DNA of 50,188 nucleotides from Candidatus Zixiibacteriota bacterium (GCA_019038695.1 JAHOYZ010000036.1:1-50188), one strand, 5' to 3'; positions 24,881 to 34,438 are shown, counted from the stretch's first letter. Notes: generated by a model from the sequence alone, not told the origin. Numbers and translations: made by a program.

Positions 24881-26570
24881 CCTGCCTCTCCGGTGTCTGT
24901 TGCTTGCGGACTTCACGGTTGATAATCTGGCCGGATTATTGACCAACGACGAAACTTCTCCGCATATTGAGGCCGTATCCGCTCCCTTTGGGCAAGTAGT
25001 CCCAGTATTACTTGACGACCACCACGAATGCTGGCAGCCGAAGCCGGACGCGGTTGTGATCTGGACGAGGCCGCAGGCGGTAATCCCATCGTTTCAACGT
25101 GTGCTGGAGTTCGAACAGGTGGAGACCGAAGAAGTCCTTGGCGAAGTTGACCAATATGCGGCCATGATTGCCGCTGCTTCACGCCGCACACGAGCCGTTT
25201 TAATACCGAAGTGGACCATCCCGCAATACATTCGCGGCTGGGGGATGCTTGACATGCAGTCCGATCTCGGGGTCGCGAATCTGCTCGCCAGGATGAACCT
25301 GCGATTGGTCGATCAGCTGGCTCATCGGCAAACCGACTCTTCGAACGTGTTCATACTGAATGCATCCCGGTGGATGATTCTGGCCGGTAAGCATGCCTGC
25401 AATCCGAAACTCTGGTATTTGGGCAAAGTCGCTTTTGGTAACGAGGTTCTCATGGCGGCGGTCAATGATATCAAAGCCGCCATGGCCGGAATCCTCGGGC
25501 AGGCTCGCAAATTGATTATCGTTGATCTTGATGACACTCTTTGGGGGGGCATAGTCGGTGAAATCGGCTACGAAAATTTGCGCTTGGGTGGACACGATCC
25601 TATTGGCGAGGCGTTTGTTGATTTCCAGAGAACACTCAAATCTCTCACCCGGCGCGGCCTGTTGCTGGCCATCGTCAGCAAGAATGAGGAAAGCACTGCC
25701 CTTGAAGCGATAAACAATCATACGGAGATGGTTCTGGCTGAGGATGATTTTGTGAGCTGGCGCATTAACTGGGATGACAAGGCGCGCAATATAGCCGAGC
25801 TGGTCGAACAACTCAACCTGGGGCTGCAATCGACCGTGTTCATCGACGACAACCCGGTTGAACGCGACCGCGTAAAAGCGGCATTGCCAGAAATACTGGT
25901 GCCGGACTGGCCCAGCGATCCAATGCTGTACACATCTACTCTGCTGGCGATGAATTGTTTTGACACTCCGACAGTTTCGGTGGAAGATATGGCGCGAACG
26001 AAAATGTATCGCGCGGAACAGCACCGCAGTAATCTTGTTAAGAAAGTCGGTTCGCTCGAAGAATGGCTAGCGAGCCTGCAAATAAAAGTGACTGTTGAAC
26101 CGCTTGGCGACCTTAACCGGGAACGCTCGGTCCAGCTCCTGAACAAGACCAACCAGATGAATATGACCACCCGTCGCTTGACCGATGACGAGTTGTCATC
26201 TTGGGTCGAAAACGATAATCACTGGTTACGAACATTCCGCGTCGAGGACAAGTTCGGCGACTCCGGTTTGACAGGGATTGTCAGTTGTGAGATAGACGGT
26301 CATACGGCCCATATTGTAGATTTCCTTCTCAGTTGCCGGGTGCTGGGACGCAAAATCGAAGAAACGATGCTCCATGCCGTGATTGCTCACGCACGCTCCC
26401 GAGGTGTATCAGAGATATTGGCTCAGCCAATACCGACAAAGAGAAATAATCCCTGTCGGGAATTCTTCGCACACTCAGGGTTCGGTCTCGATAAAGACGG
26501 CCAGATATATCGCTGGGCAGGGGATAAGGATTACCCTCTCCCTAAAGAGATCACGCTGATAGAAGGTTGA
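24873..26570 (+). CDS. FkbH-like HAD-IIIC family protein
   Basis: A 565-residue member of the FkbH/HAD-IIIC family. An N-terminal SGNH-like region (about 1-205) precedes the HAD domain with the catalytic motif DLDDT (Asp218, Asp220, Thr222) and WGGIVGE, then LLLAIVSKNEE and FIDDNPVERDRVKAALPEI. The C-terminal 170 residues are GNAT-like (NKTNQMNMTTRRLTDDEL, DFLLSCRVLGRKIEETML). Characterised FkbH proteins take 1,3-bisphosphoglycerate, remove phosphate and load a glyceryl group onto an ACP. The ATG at 24873, with GGGGAC upstream and overlapping the ACP stop by 8 bases, is preferred over an upstream TTG. With the ACP it forms a likely glyceryl-ACP synthase pair. Confidence 0.88.
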   Translation: MTDLPLRCLLLADFTVDNLAGLLTNDETSPHIEAVSAPFGQVVPVLLDDHHECWQPKPDAVVIWTRPQAVIPSFQRVLEFEQVETEEVLGEVDQYAAMIAAASRRTRAVLIPKWTIPQYIRGWGMLDMQSDLGVANLLARMNLRLVDQLAHRQTDSSNVFILNASRWMILAGKHACNPKLWYLGKVAFGNEVLMAAVNDIKAAMAGILGQARKLIIVDLDDTLWGGIVGEIGYENLRLGGHDPIGEAFVDFQRTLKSLTRRGLLLAIVSKNEESTALEAINNHTEMVLAEDDFVSWRINWDDKARNIAELVEQLNLGLQSTVFIDDNPVERDRVKAALPEILVPDWPSDPMLYTSTLLAMNCFDTPTVSVEDMARTKMYRAEQHRSNLVKKVGSLEEWLASLQIKVTVEPLGDLNRERSVQLLNKTNQMNMTTRRLTDDELSSWVENDNHWLRTFRVEDKFGDSGLTGIVSCEIDGHTAHIVDFLLSCRVLGRKIEETMLHAVIAHARSRGVSEILAQPIPTKRNNPCREFFAHSGFGLDKDGQIYRWAGDKDYPLPKEITLIEG

Positions 26571-26589
26571 GGGAAATCGCGGACACACT

Positions 26590-27549
26590 ATGAAACGAAT
26601 CAGATGGCCAGAAGGAAAAGCGTTCGCATTCACCATCTTTGACGACACCGATCTGGCTACACTAGCAAATATTCGGCCGGTATATGACCTGCTGGCAGAA
26701 TGCGGGATGCGCACCACCAAATCTGTCTGGCCTCTGAATGCATCACCGTTAATATCATCTTCGCGGGCGGCATCACCCCTGCTTCCCGTTGAGGAGGCAT
26801 CCTGTGAGGACAAAGACTATCTCGATTGGTTACTCGGGCTGAAGCGATCCGGTTTTGAAATCGGCTACCACATGGCGGCCCGTTTCACCTCGTCGCGAGA
26901 GACTACTATTCGTGGCCTGAATCGCTTTGAGGAATTGTTCGGTGGGCCGCCTTCGGCTATGGCCAACCACAGTGATTGCGAGGAAAATATCTATTGGGGC
27001 AGCGACCGGCTCAGCGGTTTACGTCGCATTATATACAATCTGGCCACACGATTCCGGTTTGATGGTCGTTATCGGGGTCATGTCGAATCCGATCCCTTGT
27101 TCTGGGGCGACCTGTGCCATGACAAAATCACCTACGTTCGCAATTTCGTTTTCAAAGACATCAACACCTTAAATGCCTGTCCGATTATGCCCTATCACGA
27201 TCCACAACGACCTTTTGTACCATTCTGGTTTGCGTCGTCGGAGGGACCGGAGATCAAATCGTTCAACCGATGCCTGTCCGAAGAAAACCAGGACCGACTG
27301 GAAGCCGAAGGCGGAGCCTGTATCATGTACACGCACTTCGGGGCTGGATTCTGCCGCAATGGTCGTCTTGACAATAGATTCGAGACACTCATCAAGAGAC
27401 TGACCAGCAAGAACGGTTGGTTTGTTCCGGTGTCGGATCTGCTTGATTTCCTTCGCCGGATCAACGAAACACACACGATTACCAATCGCGAACGAAGCCA
27501 TCTGGAATGGACCTGGCTGAAACACAAGCTGCGCGCGGGGAGGTCCTGA
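26590..27549 (+). CDS. Polysaccharide deacetylase-like (NodB-fold) protein
   Basis: A 319-residue protein. The opening KAFAFTIFDDTDL looks like the first strand and metal-site aspartate pair of NodB-fold carbohydrate deacetylases (usual TFDDG). GFEIGYHMAARFTSSRETTI resembles the H-x-H region with one histidine kept, and IMYTHFGAGF the late histidine motif. Some residues of the standard zinc triad are altered, so catalysis is unproven. There is no signal peptide, so it would act in the cytoplasm. It follows the HAD-IIIC gene by 19 bases and is 8 bases from the next gene. A role in modifying a glycan precursor fits the context. Confidence 0.6.
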   Translation: MKRIRWPEGKAFAFTIFDDTDLATLANIRPVYDLLAECGMRTTKSVWPLNASPLISSSRAASPLLPVEEASCEDKDYLDWLLGLKRSGFEIGYHMAARFTSSRETTIRGLNRFEELFGGPPSAMANHSDCEENIYWGSDRLSGLRRIIYNLATRFRFDGRYRGHVESDPLFWGDLCHDKITYVRNFVFKDINTLNACPIMPYHDPQRPFVPFWFASSEGPEIKSFNRCLSEENQDRLEAEGGACIMYTHFGAGFCRNGRLDNRFETLIKRLTSKNGWFVPVSDLLDFLRRINETHTITNRERSHLEWTWLKHKLRAGRS

Positions 27550-27557
27550 ATCCTAGC

Positions 27558-28679
27558 ATGACAGTGAAAATACAGAAATATTCCGAGCGCGATATCACCG
27601 AAGTGACAGCCTTCAACGCCCGTCTGAAGAAAGCAGGAGTGTCGTTTCAGTTCCCCGAACGGCACGAGCCTGAGCGATTCTGTCCGATAGATAGTGGGCC
27701 GATTCGTCAGGACTACTATCTAGCCATTGAGGACAGTAGTACTGTGCATGGGGGATACTTTCTGAAGGGACAGGAGTTCCTGATCGGTGGAAACACTGTT
27801 GATATTGGCAATTATCAACTACCGCTCTCTGAGGGAACGATAGACAAACGATACAATATAGTCGGGCTTCAGATGCTGACTGATGCTCTAAAACGCCAGC
27901 CGTTGCTCTACGCCCTTGGTATGGGAGGAACAGAGCGCCCGTTGCCGATGATGCTCGCTGCGATGGGCTGGCGGTTGCAGGCAGTCCCGTTCTTTTTTTG
28001 TGTCGTTCACCCCAGTGTATTTCTGCGTCAGTCATCATATCTTCGTCGCCATGGAGTGATGCGCCTGCTGTGCGATATATCAGCCGCCACCGGACTGGGA
28101 TGGCTGGGGATAAAATCCATTCAGGCGTCACGCAGGAAAAAGCCATCACGAATGGGATCGTATCATACAACAATCGTAGACCAATTTGAGGGTTTGGCGA
28201 ACCGAATGTGGTCGTCGTGTAGAGACCAATACTCATTTGCTTCAGTCCGCAACGATACTGTTCTCGATACGCTTTACCCGCCGGACGACGAACGTTTCAT
28301 TCGCTTGATCGTTAAGAACAGCGACGATGTCGCGATTGGCTGGGCGGTTATGCTGGACACGCAAATGTCAGACCATAAGCAGTTTGGCAATATGAGGGTA
28401 GGATCTATCGTTGATTGCTGGGCAGCTCCTGAGTTGGCAGACACGGTTATCGTTGCCGCGACTGATTATCTTGAGGTACGCGGAGTCGACATAATCGTGT
28501 CCAATCAAAGCCATCCCTGGTGGTGTTCGGCTATGGCTTCGGCGGGTTTTCTGGAGGGACCATCCAATTTTGCCTTGGCTACATCACCAAAACTCACAGA
28601 ACGAATTGCCGCTGTCGATACGAAGTTTGATCGAGTACATACTAACCGGGGCGATGGCGACGGCCCGATAAATCTGTGA
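27558..28679 (+). CDS. Putative GNAT/FemAB-like acyltransferase
   Basis: A 373-residue protein from the ATG at 27558; the frame extends upstream into the deacetylase-like gene. The opening IQKYSERDITEVTAFNARLKK and the block VGLQMLTDALKRQPLLYALG followed by MLAAMGWRL resemble the acetyl-CoA-site region of GNAT-type acyltransferases. The C-terminal half (IIVSNQSHPWWCSAMASAGF) repeats this logic, so a double-GNAT or FemAB-like layout is possible. I cannot name the family with certainty. It is the last gene of the ACP/FkbH cluster and would be the natural candidate to move an ACP-bound acyl group onto an amino sugar or amine. Confidence 0.55.
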   Translation: MTVKIQKYSERDITEVTAFNARLKKAGVSFQFPERHEPERFCPIDSGPIRQDYYLAIEDSSTVHGGYFLKGQEFLIGGNTVDIGNYQLPLSEGTIDKRYNIVGLQMLTDALKRQPLLYALGMGGTERPLPMMLAAMGWRLQAVPFFFCVVHPSVFLRQSSYLRRHGVMRLLCDISAATGLGWLGIKSIQASRRKKPSRMGSYHTTIVDQFEGLANRMWSSCRDQYSFASVRNDTVLDTLYPPDDERFIRLIVKNSDDVAIGWAVMLDTQMSDHKQFGNMRVGSIVDCWAAPELADTVIVAATDYLEVRGVDIIVSNQSHPWWCSAMASAGFLEGPSNFALATSPKLTERIAAVDTKFDRVHTNRGDGDGPINL

Positions 28680-28717
28680 GGAAGAATCCAGTACGAAAAT
28701 AGGTAATGCCTGCTGGA

Positions 28718-28735
28718 CCCCTGCGTCCGCAGGGG
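28718..28735. repeat. Perfect palindrome between convergent genes
   Basis: CCCCTGCG-TC-CGCAGGGG, 8-bp arms, lies between the acyltransferase stop and the end of rdgB. No T-run follows on the plus strand, so termination is uncertain. It resembles the other short intergenic palindromes in the window. Confidence 0.6.
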
Positions 28736-28742
28736 TGACAAA

Positions 28743-29390
28743 CTACTCGCGCACTTGATTAAAGTGTTCGATAATTAACGTACGCGCTTTCTGTAACGCG
28801 AGGCCACGATGAGAGACGAGGTTTTTCTCCTCAAGCGTCATTTCCGAGAACCGTTTATCCGCCGGAGGATAATAGAACACCGGATCATACCCAAAGCCGC
28901 GAGCGGCTCCTATGTCTTCCGTAATGACGCCCTCAACCGATCCATCCACTATGTCCACACCGTCTTTGGACCCTGAAGAAGATACACCTACGGCACTGGC
29001 ACTGCCAGCACCCCAGTCGATGGCTATGACGCAGCGGAACCGGGCGGTACGTTTTTCGGTTGGGACGTTTTTAAGTTCGGCGATCAGCTTCTCGTTATTC
29101 TTGATGTAGGCTGGTTCCTGCCCACTGTAACGGGCAGAGTGTACACCGGGTGCGCCGTCGAGAGCGTCAACTTCGAGTCCGCTGTCATCGGCGAGAGCGG
29201 GCATATCGCAAAACCTGCCAATGCCAGTTGCTTTGAGGATGGCGTTTTCTTCGAGGGTGGAGCCGGTTTCTTCGATATCGGGAAACTCAAGAAAATCATC
29301 GCGGGTAAGGATGGTGACCGGGAGATCATCAAGTAGTTGTTTCATCTCCCGGATTTTATCTTCGTTGTTAGTAGCGAGAATTAGTTGCAT
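28743..29390 (-). CDS. rdgB: XTP/dITP diphosphatase (RdgB/HAM1)
   Basis: A 215-residue nucleotide-sanitising pyrophosphatase that hydrolyses XTP, dITP and ITP to monophosphates. Motifs are LILATNNEDKIREM at the start, the metal/catalytic LADDSGLEVDALDGAPGVHSARYSG, and GFGYDPVFYYPP with SHRGLALQK near the end. It is slightly longer than typical (about 200) because of an insertion around the serine/glycine-rich segment ASAVGVSSSGSKDGVD. It follows the DUF5677-like gene after 6 bases and is the last gene of a murI-led operon. Confidence 0.93.
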   Translation of the reverse strand: MQLILATNNEDKIREMKQLLDDLPVTILTRDDFLEFPDIEETGSTLEENAILKATGIGRFCDMPALADDSGLEVDALDGAPGVHSARYSGQEPAYIKNNEKLIAELKNVPTEKRTARFRCVIAIDWGAGSASAVGVSSSGSKDGVDIVDGSVEGVITEDIGAARGFGYDPVFYYPPADKRFSEMTLEEKNLVSHRGLALQKARTLIIEHFNQVRE

Positions 29391-29396
29391 GGGGGG

Positions 29397-30437
29397 TCAA
29401 CTTTCCGATGTGAATCTCGTGACTAAGTGGGGGCTCTTTTCGACAGATCTATTAAATTCCATTGTCAGTTCCTCTCGATCGCAAGGCGAAAGGCAAAGGA
29501 CAAATGAGGCAACGGCAGCGTTAAGTAGCAAGTATAGTTCAAACTCGGCGTCGCACAACCAGGAATCTGGTGTCCACCCCCATTTGGAAGCCGAATCGCT
29601 TGGAGTTTGCCAATATGACTGAATAACCCCAAAGCCCGTGGGATGAACAAACTTCGAATAGAAGTAGAAGTGCTCCAGGCTATCTTGTATCAACATAAAG
29701 AGATGTTCAGTGTCATGCGCTGTGGTTCCATCGACACTTGCAATTAGACGCCGAATCGTGTGCTCAACTCTCTCATATTCGCTCCAATCGTCCCAGACTT
29801 TTCTTTCTATCCGCTTCAGTTTGTTTTCGGCCGAATCCCAAATTCCCTCCGGGTTTTCTATGTCCGATCCAAAGATGGCTTCAACGACAACGGTCTTGAA
29901 ACGCTTCCTAGCATCCATACCTGTCCAACTGCCTCTGTAGTGACTCTTCAGGCTTACGGCAGTCTTGTCGTAGTCTACAAGGCCGGTTTCTTCATTCACA
30001 TCAATGTGTTTTGACAAGAGGCCATTGGTCTTCTTCTGATGATCGACATATTCCCGATATTCGCGGTTGATTTCAGGAATCTTGTTGCGATATGTATCTA
30101 GACCGTCTTTATCCCAATAGCGCACAAGTATAGCGTAACCAGCGAAAGCCTCGTTTGTTGTCCTACAATCACGTTGAGCTATTAACGTGAGATCCAAGAT
30201 ATACTCTACCAGACTTCGAGTCATGATCCTGGTCACTAGCCACCCTCTTTGCTGCAGGGAACCCAATCCTCCCCTCACCAAATGGCATATTGCATCAAGG
30301 AAACACCAGCATAGAGTCTTCGTATCCCGATGATCATTTGGCAAGTTGTAGCTCGCGACCTTGCGCTCAATCAAATCAATGAGATCAAAGATTTCTTCGC
30401 CATAGTAAAGTTCGTATTCTTGCCCCGTCCCCACCAT
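29397..30437 (-). CDS. Uncharacterised helical protein (DUF5677-like)
   Basis: A 346-residue protein, mostly helical and rich in aromatic and charged residues, with no signal peptide. The pattern of an N-terminal LVTRIMTRSLVEYILDLTLIAQ, a middle RYWDKDGLDTYRNKIPEI, SLKSHYRGSWTG and a late FYSKFVHPTGFG suggests the DUF5677 family, whose function is unknown; I hold this loosely. The ATG at 30437 shares one base with the murI stop (TGATG), so it is translationally coupled to murI, and rdgB follows. Its codon use looks more A/T-rich than that of its neighbours, suggesting a later insertion between two housekeeping genes. Confidence 0.65.
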   Translation of the reverse strand: MVGTGQEYELYYGEEIFDLIDLIERKVASYNLPNDHRDTKTLCWCFLDAICHLVRGGLGSLQQRGWLVTRIMTRSLVEYILDLTLIAQRDCRTTNEAFAGYAILVRYWDKDGLDTYRNKIPEINREYREYVDHQKKTNGLLSKHIDVNEETGLVDYDKTAVSLKSHYRGSWTGMDARKRFKTVVVEAIFGSDIENPEGIWDSAENKLKRIERKVWDDWSEYERVEHTIRRLIASVDGTTAHDTEHLFMLIQDSLEHFYFYSKFVHPTGFGVIQSYWQTPSDSASKWGWTPDSWLCDAEFELYLLLNAAVASFVLCLSPCDREELTMEFNRSVEKSPHLVTRFTSES

Positions 30438-31252
30438 CAATACCCACTGATATCCACCCGAGTGATTTGCTCAATATGATGACCAAGAAAACGGGCGGCT
30501 ATGTTCGCAAATTTCTCCGGCACATCCGATACATAGAATTTGTGCTCACCCTTACGAGAATCATCGGTCGGAGCCAACAACCTGCTGTTTTTAAGCCGTT
30601 GCAGGGCTTCACGGGCGGCTTCCTCACCACTGTCAATGAGCGTGACGTTTTCCCCCATCACTTCGGCAATGACATTCTTAAGCAGAGGATAATGCGTGCA
30701 TCCCATAACCAGCGTGTCCACCTCGACGTCGTGCATGGTCCGGAGATAGTCGCGGGCGATTTCATGGGTCGCAGGTTTATCGATATACCCTTCCTCGGCC
30801 AACGGCACAAAAAGCGGACAGGCCAGCGAAAAGACCTTTACCTCAGGGCTGAGACTATGTATGACCCGGGCATAGGCGTTGGAACCGATAGTAGCATGGG
30901 TGCCGATAACACCAATCCGGCCATTTTTTGTCTGCTCCACCGCTGCCTTTGCGCCCGGTTCAATAACACCGATAATCTCCACTTCGTAATCGTCCAGAAT
31001 TTCTTCCAGGGCAACCGAGGAGGCGCTGTTGCAGGCGCAGATGATGAACTTGACATTATGCTCCTGCAGGAAGGCGATATCCTGACGGGCGAAGGTAGTG
31101 ATGATTTCTTTGGAACGGCCGCCATAGGGATAACGACCGACATCACCGAAATAGACAACATCTTCACCGGGCAATATCCGCACTACTTCGCGGAAAACGG
31201 TGAGTCCGCCGACGCCGGAGTCAAACAAGCCTATGGCTGCATCCTTAGTCAT
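30437..31252 (-). CDS. murI: Glutamate racemase
   Basis: A 271-residue MurI, converting L- to D-glutamate for peptidoglycan. Both catalytic cysteines are present, in CACNSAS and in MGCTHYPLL, with IGLFDSGVGGLTVFREV at the start and DVGRYPYGGRS. I start at the ATG at 31252, which gives the normal length. The frame remains open to 31360, but that extension runs through repeat DNA (palindrome at 31334-31355, also found at 43.6 kb) and has no family match. The stop overlaps the next gene by one base. Confidence 0.93.
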   Translation of the reverse strand: MTKDAAIGLFDSGVGGLTVFREVVRILPGEDVVYFGDVGRYPYGGRSKEIITTFARQDIAFLQEHNVKFIICACNSASSVALEEILDDYEVEIIGVIEPGAKAAVEQTKNGRIGVIGTHATIGSNAYARVIHSLSPEVKVFSLACPLFVPLAEEGYIDKPATHEIARDYLRTMHDVEVDTLVMGCTHYPLLKNVIAEVMGENVTLIDSGEEAAREALQRLKNSRLLAPTDDSRKGEHKFYVSDVPEKFANIAARFLGHHIEQITRVDISGY

Positions 31253-31666
31253 AGTAGTATTTACACCAGAGAAACCGGGAAGGCACCAAAAAACTGAGGC
31301 GAACAGCAAGTTATTCGTAGGGCGCTGTAATATCGGCAGACGAGGACGTCTGCCGTGCACGGTGTTATTCGACGGGCTGTACCTTTGGTGGTTCTACCAA
31401 TAAAAAACAGGCGATGCCTGGCAGAACCGCTAAGAGGGTTCCTCCCTACTCAATCGGTTAACCACAATTTCGACTATTATATTAATCCAATTACAGATCT
31501 GTCGAGTATTAAATTAAGAGTTGTGCTTAGAGAAACTCATGCTTTACTTGATTGACTGGAAATCGGAGAGAAGATTCAGGCCAATTACGGCCTTCAAATC
31601 CAGCGTTACAGCTAAACTGGGCTGTGCTGGCAGACCCAGTTGTACTGGGAGGAGTCGTATACGAAT
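31253..31666. other. Intergenic region with palindromic repeats
   Basis: About 410 bases between divergent murI and the DUF2723 gene. It contains the perfect palindrome CGGCAGACG-AGGA-CGTCTGCCG (31334-31355), whose arms recur at 43642-43679, and CAGGCGATGCCTG (31408-31420), recurring exactly at 47488-47500. The remainder (31450-31560) is A/T-rich and should hold the promoters, but I see no confident -35/-10 pair. No gene is supported. Confidence 0.6.
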
Positions 31667-34438
31667 ATGACAGCTATTAAACCGGAGCAATTCGACCGAA
31701 CCAACGCGATTCTGGCAGCGTTTGTATTCCTGGTCTCTTTCATAGTTTATGCTATAACAGTCCAGCAATCATTTTCCTTCTGGGACTGTGGAGAGTTTAT
31801 AGCCTGTTCGTATACTCTTGGTATTCCGCATCCCCCCGGCACACCTTTGTTTGTGTTGCTTGGTCGGGTGATCGCGCTGATACCCTTTGTTGAAGACATA
31901 TCGCACCGGATCAACTACCTCTCGGTTGTTGGCTCCGCCCTGACAGCGGCGTTCAGCTATTTGCTGACAGTGCGTATTGGCGGATATTTCTTTGGTGAAG
32001 CTAAACATGAAAAACTGAATCGGTTCATCACCTATATCGGTGGTTTGGCCGGTGGGTTCTTTGTTGCCTTTTCCGCCACTAACTGGGCCAACTCGGTGGA
32101 AGCTGAAGTCTATGGTCTGGCTTTGTGGCTGTCGGTAACAATTGTCTGGCTGACCCTGCGCTATTACGAGCAGCGCGGAACCTCCACCGGGCAGATAACG
32201 CTTATGCTGGTCTCTTACCTGGCGATGGTCGGTATTGGAATCCACATGACCGTTTTCCTTGTGGTACCGATCTGCGCGTTGTTTTTCATACTTCACCGGG
32301 GGGCGACGATTCGAGACTGGAGTATCCTTTGTGGATTTGTCCTTTTCGAACTGATGCTGATAATCACGTTCTCCAATACAATAGCCGATCCAGCACAGGG
32401 CAGTAAAATGTTCTACCTGTTCAGTGCGGTGGGGGCGATAGTCTTGTTTGTTCTACTGTACCGCAAAATCAACTGGGCAGTATTGGTGGCGCTCGGGTCT
32501 CTCTTCACCATCATGATGAGCTTTTCGTTGTATATCAAGGTGCTGCCGATTGCTACGGTGTTGATTGTAGTGCTGGCCTTTGTCTCGAAGAAATACAACC
32601 TTGGCTTGCAGTGGAAAGCAGCCCTGATGGTGCTATTTGTCGGCTTAATGGGCATGTCGGTACATGCGTTCATACCTATCCGCTCCGCTCAGAGCCCGCG
32701 CATTGATGAGAACAATCCTTCACGTGACTACCGTACTTTTGTCAACTACCTGGATCGCAAGCAATATGGCCAGACTTCTATGGTCGATCGTATGTTTAAA
32801 AGGCGCGGCGAATTCAGCAACCAATTTGGCCGCCATCCACATATGGGTTTCTGGTCCTATTTTGAGGAACAGTATTCAACCGGCCGATGGGGTTTCGCAC
32901 CGTTTTTCATCCTCGGAATGATCGGCGTTCTGGTGGCAATTCGAAAACGTCTGGAGATCGGTCTGCCGTTCTTCGTGCTGTTGATAGTTTGTTCGGCGGG
33001 GCTGATATTGTATATGAATTTCGCCGATGGTGTACGTTATGACGTACGCACCGGCGACGCCTACCTCGAAGTACGAAACCGTGATTATTTCTTCACGCCG
33101 GCTTTTGTGTTCTTTGGCATTGCGATGGGGCTTGGGATAGTTGCGGTATCTCAGTTCCTGCGTGACAAGCTCGGAGCTGGGAATCCGGGTATGAAAAAGA
33201 CAATCGCTTACGCCAGTTCGATACTGTTGCTACTACCGATTGTTGGTTTAACCAAGAATTTCCATCCCAATGATCGTTCCAAAGATACTATCCCGTACAA
33301 CTATGCGGCCAACCTTCTTGACAGTTGCGAACCAAACGCCATTCTGTTCACCTCCGGCGACAATGACACATTCCCGCTTTGGTGTATCCAGGAGGTCTAT
33401 AAATACCGTCTGGATGTACGGGTCGTCAACCTGTCGCTATTGAATACGGATTGGTATGTCGAGCAAATGAAAAACCGCTTCAATGTCCCGATTTCACTTT
33501 CCGACTCACAGATTGTCTGGCATCCGTTCGAGGTCAGACCGGGACTTTGGGCCGGACGTCCACTCAAGCCGTTCTATGATCGACCCCGGCAACGTGCCAC
33601 TTACCTTCAGGGGGGACCCTTCGAGGGCCGGATTTGCAAAGTTCAAGACATGATGGTGGACGAAATCGTTCTCACAAACAAATGGGAGAATCCAATCTAT
33701 TTCAGTTCTCCTCCGTATGCTGAATCGCCATTGAAACTCAGGGAGCGCGCTACCTCGGTCGGGTTGCTGTATCGGCTGGATCGGGAACCTGGCGAACGAT
33801 TGATTGATCCTGATCGTGGCTACGATCTAATGATGAATACGTACCGCTACGATGGTTATGCCAATTCGGATGTCTATCGCAATGAGAATTCCACCGGCGT
33901 ATTTCTGAGCTACGGCGTGAACGCAGTCCGGCTCTATGACGAACTCAACCGCCGAGGAGAAAAGGACAAAGCCGAGCAAACCCTGCGGAAAATTATCGAT
34001 GTCTACCCCGAATACTGGCAGTCCTATCTGCTGCTCGGAGATATGTTGGCAGCTAATGGTGATCATGCGGCCCCGGAATCTCTGCTGGTACAGCTGCAAG
34101 ATACACTGACCTCATTCCTGGCTTCAAATGAAGAAAACTTCTTCTATCGCCAGGACCTGGGTATTACTAAGGTGGAACTTGGACGCTTACGAAAGAACCA
34201 GGCGCTGATTGATGAAGGAATTGACATGATGTGGGTGGCTTTTAGAGCCAACATGAACAATAGTTACAGTTTCCGAAAACTCATCAGTGTTCTGGGTAGT
34301 GAAAATCGTTATTCTGACATTCAACGAGCGGCCGCCATGTTTGCCAATTACAAAGTCAATCGCAATGATCCCGGGGTTCAGCAATTATTAGGATTGGGGA
34401 CTCCCTCCGGGATGCCCATGCCGCGTCAAGGCCAATGA
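31667..34438 (+). CDS. DUF2723 multi-spanning membrane protein with C-terminal TPR (glycosyltransferase-like)
   Basis: A 923-residue protein. The signature SFWDCGEFIACSYTLGIPHP followed by PGTPLFVLLGRVI defines DUF2723, a family related to protein O-mannosyltransferases, with the early acidic pair in the first external loop. About ten or more hydrophobic segments occupy residues 15-520. A soluble region follows (FTSGDNDTFPLWCIQEVYKYRLDV), typical of the family, then TPR-like helices (EQTLRKIIDVYPEYWQSYLL). The ATG at 31667 has GGAGGAG about 12 bases upstream; a TTG at 31640 is less likely. It probably transfers a sugar from a lipid carrier to an exported acceptor. It is single in its transcript and ends at a strong terminator. 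Confidence 0.88.
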   Translation: MTAIKPEQFDRTNAILAAFVFLVSFIVYAITVQQSFSFWDCGEFIACSYTLGIPHPPGTPLFVLLGRVIALIPFVEDISHRINYLSVVGSALTAAFSYLLTVRIGGYFFGEAKHEKLNRFITYIGGLAGGFFVAFSATNWANSVEAEVYGLALWLSVTIVWLTLRYYEQRGTSTGQITLMLVSYLAMVGIGIHMTVFLVVPICALFFILHRGATIRDWSILCGFVLFELMLIITFSNTIADPAQGSKMFYLFSAVGAIVLFVLLYRKINWAVLVALGSLFTIMMSFSLYIKVLPIATVLIVVLAFVSKKYNLGLQWKAALMVLFVGLMGMSVHAFIPIRSAQSPRIDENNPSRDYRTFVNYLDRKQYGQTSMVDRMFKRRGEFSNQFGRHPHMGFWSYFEEQYSTGRWGFAPFFILGMIGVLVAIRKRLEIGLPFFVLLIVCSAGLILYMNFADGVRYDVRTGDAYLEVRNRDYFFTPAFVFFGIAMGLGIVAVSQFLRDKLGAGNPGMKKTIAYASSILLLLPIVGLTKNFHPNDRSKDTIPYNYAANLLDSCEPNAILFTSGDNDTFPLWCIQEVYKYRLDVRVVNLSLLNTDWYVEQMKNRFNVPISLSDSQIVWHPFEVRPGLWAGRPLKPFYDRPRQRATYLQGGPFEGRICKVQDMMVDEIVLTNKWENPIYFSSPPYAESPLKLRERATSVGLLYRLDREPGERLIDPDRGYDLMMNTYRYDGYANSDVYRNENSTGVFLSYGVNAVRLYDELNRRGEKDKAEQTLRKIIDVYPEYWQSYLLLGDMLAANGDHAAPESLLVQLQDTLTSFLASNEENFFYRQDLGITKVELGRLRKNQALIDEGIDMMWVAFRANMNNSYSFRKLISVLGSENRYSDIQRAAAMFANYKVNRNDPGVQQLLGLGTPSGMPMPRQGQ

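Noticed and set aside
28718-28735. Rho-independent terminator
   Set aside because: Strong stem but no T-run on the plus strand, and similar palindromes occur elsewhere as repeats.
30467-31297. Forward frame of 276 codons
   Set aside because: Antisense to murI, which has both catalytic cysteine motifs; the opposite frame has no family features.
31253-31360. N-terminal extension of MurI
   Set aside because: The extra residues are encoded by palindromic repeat DNA also found at 43.6 kb, and the ATG at 31252 gives the normal protein length.
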